From Mycobacterium florentinum (GTDB lineage Bacteria; Actinomycetota; Actinomycetes; Mycobacteriales; Mycobacteriaceae), in contig NZ_AP022576.1 in assembly GCF_010730355.1 (NCBI RefSeq), positions 4,278,001 to 4,342,000 on the forward strand: 64,000 nt of DNA, in the 5' to 3' direction. A model generated the notes under the pieces. The model had not been told where the DNA came from and made no database searches. It saw only the letters and a list, made by a program, of their open reading frames with translations. The first letter of the stretch is position 1. The number at the start of each line of letters is the position of its first letter. Positions 27,056 through 35,188 of this stretch are shown here, piece after piece. Made by a program: the position numbers and the translations under genes.

Positions 27056-27090
27056 GCGGCAAGTGTGCCGCCGAGCACCGACAGTCGCGT

Positions 27091-27155
27091 CGAACGTGCT
27101 CTCAGGGCGGAAAATTCGTCGAAAACCCTCCCTCAGAGCACGCTCGGCGAAAAGG
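27091..27155 (+). repeat. 65-bp inverted repeat, copy upstream of DUF559 gene 2
   Basis: It begins 36 nt upstream of the DUF559 start. The hairpin arms are CGAACGTGCTCT and AGAGCACGCTCG around an A-rich centre. It is the partner of 26160-26224 in inverted orientation; in direct orientation only the arms match. Confidence 0.75.
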
Positions 27156-27213
27156 GCGAGGCGAACGGGGCTCGGCGGAAAAGGGGGCTCGGCGAAAAGG
27201 GCGAGGCGAACGG
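27142..27213 (+). repeat. 27-bp direct repeats between DUF559 gene 2 and echA19
   Basis: A 27-bp unit beginning GCTCGGCGAAAAGGGCGAGG occurs identically at 27142-27168 and 27187-27213, with a 16-bp partial copy (GCTCGGCGGAAAAGGG) at 27170-27185. The first unit is also the right end of the inverted repeat. The second ends 1 nt before the echA19 stop codon. Confidence 0.8.
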
Positions 27214-27214
27214 C

Positions 27215-28027
27215 TTACTTGTTCTGGAAGTTGGGCTTGCGCTTCTCGGCGAAGGCTCGCGGGCCTTCCTTGGCGTCGTCGGACAAGAACACCTTGATGC
27301 CGATCTGGGTGTCGATCTTGAACGCGTCGTTCTCGTGCATGCCCTCGGTCTCGCGGATCGCCCGCAGAATCGCCTGCACGGCCAGCGGGCCGTTGTTCTC
27401 GATCAGCTCGGCGATCTCGAGCGCCTTGGTCAGCGCCTGCCCGTCGGGCACCAGGTGCCCGATCAGGCCCATCTCCTTGGCCTCGGCGGCGGTGATGTGC
27501 CGGCCGGTCAGCAGCAGGTCGCAGGCCACGGTGTAGGGGATCTGGCGCACCAGCCGGACGGCCGAACCGCCCATCGGGTAGAGGCTCCACTTGGCCTCGG
27601 AGATGCCGAACTTGGCGCTCTCGCCGGCGACGCGGATGTCGGTGCCCTGCAGAATCTCGGTGCCGCCGGCGATCGCCGGGCCCTCGACGGCCGCAATCAG
27701 CGGTTTGGTCAACCGCCGGCCTTTGAGCAGGGCGTCGATGCGTGACGGGTCGTAGCTGCCGTCCTTGAACGACTCGCCCGGCGGCTTTTTGGTTGCTGCC
27801 TTGAGGTCCATGCCGGCGCAGAAGTAGCCGCCGGCCCCGGTCAGGATGCAGCAGCGGATGTCGTCGTCGTTGTCGACGCGGTCCCAGGCCTGCACCATGA
27901 TTTCCATCATTTCGGTGCTCAGCGCATTGCGGGCGTGCGGTCGGTTCAGGGTGACGATCAGGGTGTGACCGCGCTGCTCAACCAGCGCGTCGGGTCCCGT
28001 TGGTTCGTTTGCTGGTGCGTCGGCCAC
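27215..28027 (-). CDS. echA19: Enoyl-CoA hydratase EchA19
   Basis: About 270 aa, crotonase fold. The oxyanion segment is [15 protein letters not shown]. Both catalytic Glu positions are kept, in [12 protein letters not shown] and [14 protein letters not shown]. In M. tuberculosis EchA19 (Rv3516) hydrates the C24 steroid enoyl-CoA to the 22R-hydroxy product. The GTG at 28027 is chosen for its GGGAAGG ribosome-binding site; an ATG at 28057 is the alternative. It is divergent from fadD19 across a KstR site. Confidence 0.9.
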   Translation of the reverse strand: MADAPANEPTGPDALVEQRGHTLIVTLNRPHARNALSTEMMEIMVQAWDRVDNDDDIRCCILTGAGGYFCAGMDLKAATKKPPGESFKDGSYDPSRIDALLKGRRLTKPLIAAVEGPAIAGGTEILQGTDIRVAGESAKFGISEAKWSLYPMGGSAVRLVRQIPYTVACDLLLTGRHITAAEAKEMGLIGHLVPDGQALTKALEIAELIENNGPLAVQAILRAIRETEGMHENDAFKIDTQIGIKVFLSDDAKEGPRAFAEKRKPNFQNK

Positions 28028-28072
28028 GGCTACCGCCCTTCCCTCGTCATCGAGCATGAACTTGTCAAGAAA

Positions 28073-28086
28073 TGTAACACGTTCTA
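28073..28086. promoter_or_regulatory. KstR operator between echA19 and fadD19
   Basis: TGTAACACGTTCTA fits TnnAACnnGTTnnA. It ends 5 nt before the GTG start of fadD19, so fadD19 must be read from a leaderless or near-leaderless transcript, and bound KstR would cover its start site. Confidence 0.85.
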
Positions 28087-28091
28087 ATTTG

Positions 28092-29747
28092 GTGGCCGTG
28101 GCCCTGAATATTGCCGATCTTGCCGAGCACGCCATCGACGCCGTGCCTGACCGTGTAGCCCTCATCTGCGGCGATCAACAGCTGACCTACGCCGAGCTGG
28201 AAGAGAAGGCCAACCGCCTCGCGCACTACCTGACCGAACAGGGCGTGAAGAAGGACGACAAGGTCGGCCTCTACTGCCGCAACCGCATCGAAATCGTCAT
28301 CGCGATGCTCGGCATCATCAAGGCCGGCGCCATCCTGGTGAACGTCAACTACCGCTACGTCGAGGGCGAGCTTCGCTACCTGTTCGACAACTCCGACATG
28401 GTCGCGCTCGTCCACGAGCGTCAGTACTCCGACCGCGTCGCCAACGTGCTGCCCGAGACTCCGAACGTCAAGACGATCCTGGTCGTCGAGGACGGCAGCG
28501 ACAACGATTTCCAGCGCTACGGCGGAGTCGAGTTCTACGCCGCGATCGCGGGAAGCTCACCCGAGCGCGACTTCGGCGAGCGCAGCGCCGACGACATCTA
28601 CCTGCTCTACACCGGCGGCACGACGGGCTTCCCCAAGGGCGTGATGTGGCGCCACGAGGACATCTACCGCGTGCTGTTCGGTGGAACCGACTTCGCCACA
28701 GGCGAATTCATTGAGGACGAGTACGACCTGGCCAAGGCCGCCGCGGCCAACCCACCGATGGTGCGCCACCCGATTCCGCCGATGATCCACGGTGCGACCC
28801 AATCGGCCACCTGGATGTCGATCTTCTCGGGCCAAACCACCGTTCTGGCACCGGAATTCAACGCCGACGAAGTCTGGCGCACGATTCACGACCACAAGGT
28901 GAACCTGCTGTTCTTCACCGGCGACGCGATGGCACGGCCGCTGCTGGACGCGCTGCTGGCGCACCAGGACAAGGGCAACGAGTACGACCTGTCCTCGCTG
29001 TTCCTGCTCGCCTCCACCGCGGCGCTGTTCTCCCCGAGTATCAAGGAGAAGTTCCTCGAGCTGCTGCCCAACCGGGTCATCACCGACTCGATCGGCTCCT
29101 CGGAGACCGGCTTCGGCGGCACCAGCATCGTCGCCAAGGACGCCCCGCACAGCGGCGGCCCGCGCGTGACGATCGACCACCGCACCGTCGTCCTCGACGA
29201 CGACGGCAACGAGGTCCAGCCGGGCTCCGGGGTCCGCGGCTTCATCGCCAAGAAGGGCAACATTCCCGTCGGCTACTACAAGGACGAGAAGAAGACCGCC
29301 GAGACGTTCAAGACCATCAACGGTGTCCGCTATGCCATCCCCGGCGACTACGCAACGGTCGAGGCGGACGGCACCGTCACGATGCTGGGTCGCGGCTCTG
29401 TCTCGATCAACAGCGGCGGCGAAAAGATCTACCCCGAGGAGGTCGAGGCCGCGCTCAAGGGGCACCCCGACGTCTTCGATGCGCTGGTGGTCGGTGTGCC
29501 CGATCCCCGCTACGGCCAGCACGTGGCCGCCGTCGTGCAAGCGCGGCCCGGGACGCGGCCGGCGTTGTCGGAGCTGGACAGCTTCGTGCGCTCCGAGATC
29601 GCGGGATACAAAGTGCCGCGCAGTCTTTGGCTCGTCGACGAGGTGAAGCGATCACCGGCCGGCAAGCCCGACTACCGCTGGGCCAAGGAGCAGACGGAGG
29701 CGCGTCCGGCCGACGACGTGCACGCCGCTCACGCGACGACTGCCTGA
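28092..29747 (+). CDS. fadD19: Steroid-CoA ligase FadD19
   Basis: About 551 aa, acyl-CoA synthetase/ANL family. The P-loop-like [18 protein letters not shown] is at about residues 177-194. Later motifs are [30 protein letters not shown] and the C-terminal Lys in [11 protein letters not shown]. It activates the long (C8) sterol side-chain acid after CYP125/CYP142 oxidation. The GTG at 28092 is used, and a second GTG at 28098 would give 549 aa, close to the 548 aa of Rv3515c. Confidence 0.94.
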   Translation: MAVALNIADLAEHAIDAVPDRVALICGDQQLTYAELEEKANRLAHYLTEQGVKKDDKVGLYCRNRIEIVIAMLGIIKAGAILVNVNYRYVEGELRYLFDNSDMVALVHERQYSDRVANVLPETPNVKTILVVEDGSDNDFQRYGGVEFYAAIAGSSPERDFGERSADDIYLLYTGGTTGFPKGVMWRHEDIYRVLFGGTDFATGEFIEDEYDLAKAAAANPPMVRHPIPPMIHGATQSATWMSIFSGQTTVLAPEFNADEVWRTIHDHKVNLLFFTGDAMARPLLDALLAHQDKGNEYDLSSLFLLASTAALFSPSIKEKFLELLPNRVITDSIGSSETGFGGTSIVAKDAPHSGGPRVTIDHRTVVLDDDGNEVQPGSGVRGFIAKKGNIPVGYYKDEKKTAETFKTINGVRYAIPGDYATVEADGTVTMLGRGSVSINSGGEKIYPEEVEAALKGHPDVFDALVVGVPDPRYGQHVAAVVQARPGTRPALSELDSFVRSEIAGYKVPRSLWLVDEVKRSPAGKPDYRWAKEQTEARPADDVHAAHATTA

Positions 29748-29751
29748 CACC

Positions 29752-30525
29752 CTGACCGATTTCGTCAAACAGCACGCGGGCGCGCCCACCGGCTACTTCG
29801 CCTGGGAAGCAGCGGGGCTGCGATGGCTTTCGAGCGCCGAGGTCGACGGCGGGGTGCCCGGCGCGCCGATTGTTTCGGTTGACACAACGAGCCTGACCCT
29901 GCGACGACTCGAATCGGTGAGCCCGGATCCGGAGGCGGCGCGTGTGTTCGGCAGCCGACTGGCCGCCACGCATGACGCGGGCGCTCCGGCGTTCGGCGCG
30001 GGGCCCGACGGCTGGGACGGGCCGGGCTTCTTCGGGCCGTTGTCGCAACCCTTGCCGATGTCGCTGCGATCCCATCAACACTGGGGCGACTTCTACGCCG
30101 ACGAGCGGTTGGCCCCGATGTTCGAGCTCGCGGCGGCGTGCCTGGATGCGTCCGCCCGGGCCGCGATCGTTGCCGTGCTGGCGCGTTGCCGGGCGGGCGA
30201 TTTCGACGACGACGATCGGCCGGCCCGGCTGCACGGCGACTTGTGGGGCGGCAACGTGATGTGGACACCCGACGGTGTGGTGCTGATCGACCCGGCCGCG
30301 CACGGCGGGCATCGCGAGACCGACCTGGCGATGCTCGCGCTGTTCGGCTGCCCGCATTACGACGCCGTCGTCGCGGGCTACCAGCAGGTCCGCCCGCTGC
30401 ATCCCGGTTGGCGCGATCGCATCGGGCTGCATCAACTCTTTCCGCTGCTGGCGCACGTCGTGCTGTTCGGAAGCGGGTACGCCGAGCGGACGCATGCTTG
30501 TGCCCGTGCCGCGCTGGCCCTCTGA
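29752..30525 (+). CDS. Fructosamine-kinase-family protein, start codon unclear
   Basis: About 257 aa if read from CTG 29752. Family features include TDFVKQHAGAPTGYFAWEAA at the N terminus, RLAATHDAGAPAFG, HLHGDLWGGNVMW-type catalytic segment (RLHGDLWGGNVMW) and DPAAHGGHRETDLAML. The coding match extends upstream of the first GTG (29854) to near 29749, yet no ATG, GTG or TTG exists in that frame back to the stop at 29644. Either CTG 29740 or 29752 is used, or the gene starts short at 29854 without the FVK segment. It follows the fadD19 stop by a few bases. Confidence 0.7.
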   Translation: MTDFVKQHAGAPTGYFAWEAAGLRWLSSAEVDGGVPGAPIVSVDTTSLTLRRLESVSPDPEAARVFGSRLAATHDAGAPAFGAGPDGWDGPGFFGPLSQPLPMSLRSHQHWGDFYADERLAPMFELAAACLDASARAAIVAVLARCRAGDFDDDDRPARLHGDLWGGNVMWTPDGVVLIDPAAHGGHRETDLAMLALFGCPHYDAVVAGYQQVRPLHPGWRDRIGLHQLFPLLAHVVLFGSGYAERTHACARAALAL

Positions 30526-30544
30526 CGCGCGCGGCTACTGTGGA

Positions 30545-31375
30545 ATGGCGATGACGATCGATGTGTGGATGCAGCACCCGACTGCGCGGTTCCTGCGCAG
30601 CGATTTCCTGGCCTCCCTGCGGCGCTGGACCGCCGGGTCGATACCGGATGCCGACATCCCGATCGAGGTCACCGTCGCCGCGATGGACGCGGCCGACGTA
30701 GGTTTCGGGCTGCTCAGTGCGTGGCACGGCCCCAATGGCCAGGATCTGGTCTCCAACGACGAGGTCGCGGAGTGGATTCGGTTGCATCCGAACCGGTTTG
30801 CCGGTCTTGCGACCGTCGACCTCGATCGCCCGATGGAGGCGGTCCGTGAGTTGCGGCGCCGGGTGGCCGAAGGATTCGTCGGCCTGCGGGTAGTGCCGTG
30901 GCTGTGGAACGCGCCGCCCACCGATCGCCGCTATTACCCGCTGTTCGCCGAGTGCGTCGAGGCCGGCGTTCCGTTCTGCACCCAGGTCGGCCACACCGGC
31001 CCGCTGCGACCCTCGGAGACCGGGCGCCCGATTCCCCACATCGACCAGGTTGCGCTGGACTTTCCCGAGCTGGTGATCGTGTGCGGACACGTCGGCTATC
31101 CATGGACCGAGGAGATGGTGGCCGTCGCGCGCAAGCATGAGAATGTCTACATCGATACGTCGGCGTACACGATCCGGCGGCTGCCCGACGAACTGATCCG
31201 GTTCATGAAAACCGGTACCGGACAACGCAAAGTCCTGTTCGGCACCAACTACCCGATGATCACTCACGCGCATGCTTTGGCCGGGCTCGACGAACTCGGT
31301 CTCGACGACGCGGCTCGCCACGACTTTCTCCACGGCAATGCCGAACGCGTATTCAGACTGGAGGCAAACAGGTGA
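30545..31375 (+). CDS. Amidohydrolase-2 family protein, Rv3510c-like
   Basis: A 276-aa metal-dependent hydrolase/decarboxylase-type TIM barrel (Rv3510c about 278 aa). VIVCGHVGYPWTEEM (about 178) and DTSAYTIRRLPDEL with FGTNYPMITH supply the typical His/Asp ligands of amidohydrolase_2. The usual N-terminal HxH is replaced here by MTIDVWMQHPT. Start at ATG 30545 (an in-frame ATG also at 30551); the upstream ATG at 30494 lies inside the kinase-like gene. It overlaps ilvX by 4 nt. Confidence 0.82.
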   Translation: MAMTIDVWMQHPTARFLRSDFLASLRRWTAGSIPDADIPIEVTVAAMDAADVGFGLLSAWHGPNGQDLVSNDEVAEWIRLHPNRFAGLATVDLDRPMEAVRELRRRVAEGFVGLRVVPWLWNAPPTDRRYYPLFAECVEAGVPFCTQVGHTGPLRPSETGRPIPHIDQVALDFPELVIVCGHVGYPWTEEMVAVARKHENVYIDTSAYTIRRLPDELIRFMKTGTGQRKVLFGTNYPMITHAHALAGLDELGLDDAARHDFLHGNAERVFRLEANR

Positions 31376-32922
31376 ACGGTGCGCAGGCTCTGATCAACAC
31401 CCTGATCGACGGCGGCGTTGACGTGTGCTTCGCCAACCCCGGCACCTCGGAGATGCACTTCGTGGCCGCGTTGGACACCGTTCCCCAAATGCGCGGCGTG
31501 CTCGCTCTTTTCGAGGGCGTCGCCACGGGCGCGGCCGACGGATATGCGCGCATCGCCGATCGGCCGGCGGCAGTGTTGTTACACCTGGGCCCCGGATTGG
31601 GCAACGGCCTGGCCAACCTGCACAATGCGCGGCGCGCCCACGTGCCGATGGTGGTCGTCGTCGGCGATCACGCCACGTATCACAAAAAGTACGATGCCCC
31701 ACTGGAATCCGACATCGGTGCGCTCGCGGGCAGTGTCTCGGGATGGGTGCGGCGCACGGGTGCCACGGCCGACGTCGCCCTCGACACCGCCGAGGCGGTC
31801 GCTACCAGCCGGGTCCGCTCGCAGATCTCCACCCTGATCTTGCCCGCCGACGTGTCGTGGTCGGACGGTGCCGAGCCCGCCGCTGTGACGCCGCCGCGGA
31901 GGGCCCAAGCCGACCCGCTGCTGGGGCCCGAGGTCGCCGAGGTGCTGCGGTCGGGAGAACCCGCGGTGATCATGGTGGGCGGCGACGCCACCCGTGGCCC
32001 GGGGCTGGCCGCGGCGGCGCGGATCGCGCGGGCGACCGGCGCGCGCTGGCTGTGCGAGACCTTCCCGACCCGCCTGGAACGCGGTGCCGGCGTTCCCGCC
32101 GTCGAGCGCCTGGCGTACTTCGCCGAGGCCGCCACCGCGCAACTGGACGGCGCCAAGCATCTGATCCTGGCCGGTGCGAAATCTCCGGTGTCCTTCTTCG
32201 CGTACCCGAACATGCCCAGCGACCTGGTGCCGGCGGGTTGCGAGGTGCACGTGCTCGCCGAGTACGTCGGTGCGGCCGACGCGCTGATCGCATTGGCCGA
32301 CGAGATCGCACCCGGCACGGTTGCCCCGTTGGCCGCCGCGTCGCGCCCGCAGTTGCCGACCGGCGCGCTGACTTCCGCCTCGGCGGCCGACGTGATCGGA
32401 GCGCTGCTGCCGGAGCGGGCGATCGTCGTCGACGAGTCGAACACCTCGGGCCTGCTGCTGGCGCAGGCGACCGCCGGGGCGCCGGCCCATGACTGGCTGA
32501 CGTTGACCGGCGGGGCGATCGGCTACGGCATCCCCGCCGCGGTGGGTGCGGCGGTGGCCGCCCCGGACCGCCCGGTGCTGTGCCTGGAATCCGACGGGTC
32601 CGCGATGTACACGATTTCGGGACTGTGGACCCAGGCGCGCGAGAGCCTCAACGTGACCACCGTGCTGTACGACAACAGCGCCTACGACATCTTGCGCATC
32701 GAGCTGCAACGCGTCGGCGCCGGGTCCGCTCCCGGACCGAAGGCGCTCGATCTGCTCGACTTATCGCGCCCCGCAATGGATTTCGTCAACATTTCCGAAG
32801 GTATGGGGGTACCTGCCCGGCGCGTGCACACCGCCGAAGAGCTCGCCGATGCGCTGCGCGAAGCCTTCGCCGAGCCCGGGCCGCATCTGATCGACGCGGT
32901 GGTGCCGTCGATCACGGGTTAG
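31372..32922 (+). CDS. ilvX: Thiamine-diphosphate enzyme IlvX (acetolactate-synthase-like)
   Basis: A 516-aa ThDP-dependent protein, matching Rv3509c (515 aa). The N-terminal pyrimidine-binding domain has FANPGTSEMHFVAAL and the catalytic Glu in ALFEGVATGAADG. The C-terminal domain has the metal/ThDP motif LESDGSAMYTISGLWTQARE, then YDNSAYDIL. Despite the name, acetolactate synthesis is not shown; the relatives include benzoylformate decarboxylase-like enzymes. The start is GTG within the 3' end of the amidohydrolase gene, and it is last in the fadD19 plus-strand run. Confidence 0.88.
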   Translation: MNGAQALINTLIDGGVDVCFANPGTSEMHFVAALDTVPQMRGVLALFEGVATGAADGYARIADRPAAVLLHLGPGLGNGLANLHNARRAHVPMVVVVGDHATYHKKYDAPLESDIGALAGSVSGWVRRTGATADVALDTAEAVATSRVRSQISTLILPADVSWSDGAEPAAVTPPRRAQADPLLGPEVAEVLRSGEPAVIMVGGDATRGPGLAAAARIARATGARWLCETFPTRLERGAGVPAVERLAYFAEAATAQLDGAKHLILAGAKSPVSFFAYPNMPSDLVPAGCEVHVLAEYVGAADALIALADEIAPGTVAPLAAASRPQLPTGALTSASAADVIGALLPERAIVVDESNTSGLLLAQATAGAPAHDWLTLTGGAIGYGIPAAVGAAVAAPDRPVLCLESDGSAMYTISGLWTQARESLNVTTVLYDNSAYDILRIELQRVGAGSAPGPKALDLLDLSRPAMDFVNISEGMGVPARRVHTAEELADALREAFAEPGPHLIDAVVPSITG

Positions 32923-32932
32923 GCGGCTTTCA

Positions 32933-32970
32933 GGCCCGCTGTGGAATTCGATGTCCGTCAATAGCGGGCC
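32933..32970. terminator. Inverted repeat at the ilvX / beta-lactamase-like convergence
   Basis: GGCCCGCT (32933-32940) and AGCGGGCC (32963-32970) form an 8-bp perfect stem around a 22-nt loop between two convergent genes. The distal arm lies in the last codons of the minus-strand gene. No T-tract is present, so a terminator role is tentative. Confidence 0.35.
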
Positions 32971-33671
32971 AGCACGGGAAGCCGGCTGACGAGCCAATCC
33001 GTCACCGTATTGACGACCTCGACCCCGGTTTCAAAGCCGCCGTCGCGGACTTCGGCCGCCAATGCCACGCCCCATTCCCCCGAAGGCGTGGGCAGGATCC
33101 CGAACTGTCGCACCAGGTACTCGCCGTCGGTGCCCGGGCCCCAACCGCCCTTCGCCGCAGAGCCATTGGCGGCCAGGCCCCAGCGGTGATCGGGCGTGAG
33201 GTCGGTCATCAGCTCGATCACGTCCGCGGCGTCGGGGATCAGCGGCAACTCGGCGGCGAACCGAGCTTGCCGTTGCAGAGTCCACTGCGTCTGGCCGAAT
33301 GCGGTGAAACCACGCCGAAGCCGCCGCGATTCGACCACCGTCGCGGTGTCTCCGCCCTCGGCGACGACGCCCTGTACCTTGCGTGCCGCGTCGACCGGGT
33401 CGCCCAGCAGCGACCACAACTGCTCGGATGCGCGATTGTCGGATTCGGTGATGGCCTTGATGGCCAGCTCTTTGGCGCTGAGCCAGTCGCTGCGCAACGC
33501 CGCGATCGCCAGGGGCACCTTGATCGTCGACCAGGCGACGCCCGACCACCACCTGCCCAGTGAATAGGTCCGGTCCGGGCGGGCGATCGCGACGCCAATG
33601 TTGGCCGGTACCACGTCGGAAAGCTGCTCAAAGCTGGCTTCCAGCGCCAACTCCAGGGGCCGCGACGTCAT
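32958..33671 (-). CDS. Class A beta-lactamase-like serine hydrolase
   Basis: About 237 aa from ATG 33671 (an alternative ATG at 33704 overlaps fadD17). All three penicillin-recognising motifs can be seen in order: SxxK as STIKVPLAIAALR, SDN within TESDNRASEQLW, and KGG (in place of KTG) within AAKGGWGPG. No signal peptide is obvious, which is odd for a periplasmic beta-lactamase, and the Omega-loop Glu is not clear. It starts 4 nt after fadD17, so it would be co-expressed with the sterol genes fadE26-fadE27-fadD17. The substrate is unknown. Confidence 0.75.
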   Translation of the reverse strand: MTSRPLELALEASFEQLSDVVPANIGVAIARPDRTYSLGRWWSGVAWSTIKVPLAIAALRSDWLSAKELAIKAITESDNRASEQLWSLLGDPVDAARKVQGVVAEGGDTATVVESRRLRRGFTAFGQTQWTLQRQARFAAELPLIPDAADVIELMTDLTPDHRWGLAANGSAAKGGWGPGTDGEYLVRQFGILPTPSGEWGVALAAEVRDGGFETGVEVVNTVTDWLVSRLPVLARY

Positions 33672-33675
33672 CGGG

Positions 33676-35184
33676 TTATCGGGGTATCGGCCATACCCGA
33701 TCATGACAGTCGATACCTTCGGCCGCCAACTGGCGTTTGAGCACCTTGAATGTCACCGTCCGCGGGAGCTCCGCGCTGACCCTGATGTACGACGGCCATT
33801 GCCTGGGGCCCAGGTCGGGCTGCTCGGCCAGAAACACCCGAAATTTCTCGGCGTCGAACTCGCTGCCCTGCGTCATCACCAGCGCGGCCATCACCTGGTC
33901 GCCGACCACCGGATCGGGGATCGCGTACACGGCGACCTCGGCCGCATCGGGGTAGCGCAGCAGTACTCGTTCGATCGGCGCCGCGCCGAGATTTTCGCCG
34001 TCGACCCGCATCCAATCGCCAAGGCGCCCAGCGAAGTATGCGTACCCGGCCTCGTCGCGATAGGCGAGGTCGCCACTGTGGTAGACCCCGCCCGCCATTC
34101 GCTCGGCCTCGGCGGCCGCGTCGTTGTAGTAACCCTCGAAACGGCCTGGGCCGCTGGTGTTTACCAGCTCGCCGACGACGCCCACTTCGCAGGGCTTGCC
34201 GGTGTCGGGATCGACGATGTCCAGCCCTTCGGTCAGCGGTCCCAGGGCGCCCGGCGGCGTATCGGGGGTGCGGGCGATCGCGACTCCGCCTTCGGTCGAG
34301 CCGAATCCGTCCTGGACTGCGCAGCCGAATCGGCGGCCGAACCGTTCGATGTCGGCGGGCACCCCCTCGTTGCCGTACACCGCCCGCAACGGGTTGTCCG
34401 CGTCGTCGGGTTGCTCCGGCGTCGCCAGCACATAGGACAGCGGCTTACCCACGTAGTTGGCGTAGGTGGCGCCGTAGCGACGCACATCCGGCAAGAATCC
34501 AGACGCGGAGAACTTGCGCCGCAACGCCATTGATCCCTGACACGCCGCTGCTACCGCCCAGCCGACCAGCACCGCGTTGGAATGGAACAACGGCATCGAC
34601 ACGTAACAGACGTCGTCGCGGCCGAGGTTGAATCGCTGTGACATCGTAATTCCGGCGATCGCGACCTTGCCGTGGCTGCACTTCACCGCCTTCGGCTCGC
34701 CGCTGGTGCCCGACGTGAAGATCAGCATGAAGAGGTCTTCGGCCGACGCGGACTGGAAACTCAATTCGGCGTCGCGATGCGCGTCGACTTCGGCGGCCCA
34801 CTGCGCCGAGTCGACGTTCAGGTGGCCGATATCATCCAGTGTCGCAGCCGATTTCGAATCCGCCAGCACCAGCTGGCAGTCGGCTCGGCTGATGTCGCGG
34901 GACAGCGCCTCGCCGCGGCGTACCGGGTTGAGGCCAACGGGCACAATCCCCGACATCCCGGCCGCCACCAACATCGCCGAGAAGAACGGCGTGTTTTCCA
35001 GCAGCACGCCGATATGAGGTGGCCGGTTCGGGTCCAGGCGTTCGCGCAGCGTCGCGGCTATCGCGGCCCCGTGCTGCAGGTGATCGCGCCAGCTGGTGAA
35101 CGACTCCTCGAAGTAGACACCCCGGTCGTCGACCTCGGCCAGCGGCGCCAGCAGTTTGGTGACCGTGGGATCGGTCGGAATCAC
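33676..35184 (-). CDS. fadD17: Steroid-CoA ligase FadD17
   Basis: A 502-aa ANL-family ligase, the same length as Rv3506. Motifs: MLIFTSGTSGEPKAVKCSHG (AMP-binding, about 150-169), GFGSTEGGVAI, YHSGDLAYRDEAGYAYFAGR and a C-terminal TFKVLKRQL lysine. In M. tuberculosis FadD17 activates the five-carbon side chain (C24 acid). The GTG at 35184 sits 4 nt after the fadE27 stop and matches the family start; a longer reading to 35394 only overlaps fadE27. Confidence 0.93.
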   Translation of the reverse strand: MIPTDPTVTKLLAPLAEVDDRGVYFEESFTSWRDHLQHGAAIAATLRERLDPNRPPHIGVLLENTPFFSAMLVAAGMSGIVPVGLNPVRRGEALSRDISRADCQLVLADSKSAATLDDIGHLNVDSAQWAAEVDAHRDAELSFQSASAEDLFMLIFTSGTSGEPKAVKCSHGKVAIAGITMSQRFNLGRDDVCYVSMPLFHSNAVLVGWAVAAACQGSMALRRKFSASGFLPDVRRYGATYANYVGKPLSYVLATPEQPDDADNPLRAVYGNEGVPADIERFGRRFGCAVQDGFGSTEGGVAIARTPDTPPGALGPLTEGLDIVDPDTGKPCEVGVVGELVNTSGPGRFEGYYNDAAAEAERMAGGVYHSGDLAYRDEAGYAYFAGRLGDWMRVDGENLGAAPIERVLLRYPDAAEVAVYAIPDPVVGDQVMAALVMTQGSEFDAEKFRVFLAEQPDLGPRQWPSYIRVSAELPRTVTFKVLKRQLAAEGIDCHDRVWPIPR

Positions 35185-35188
35185 GAAG

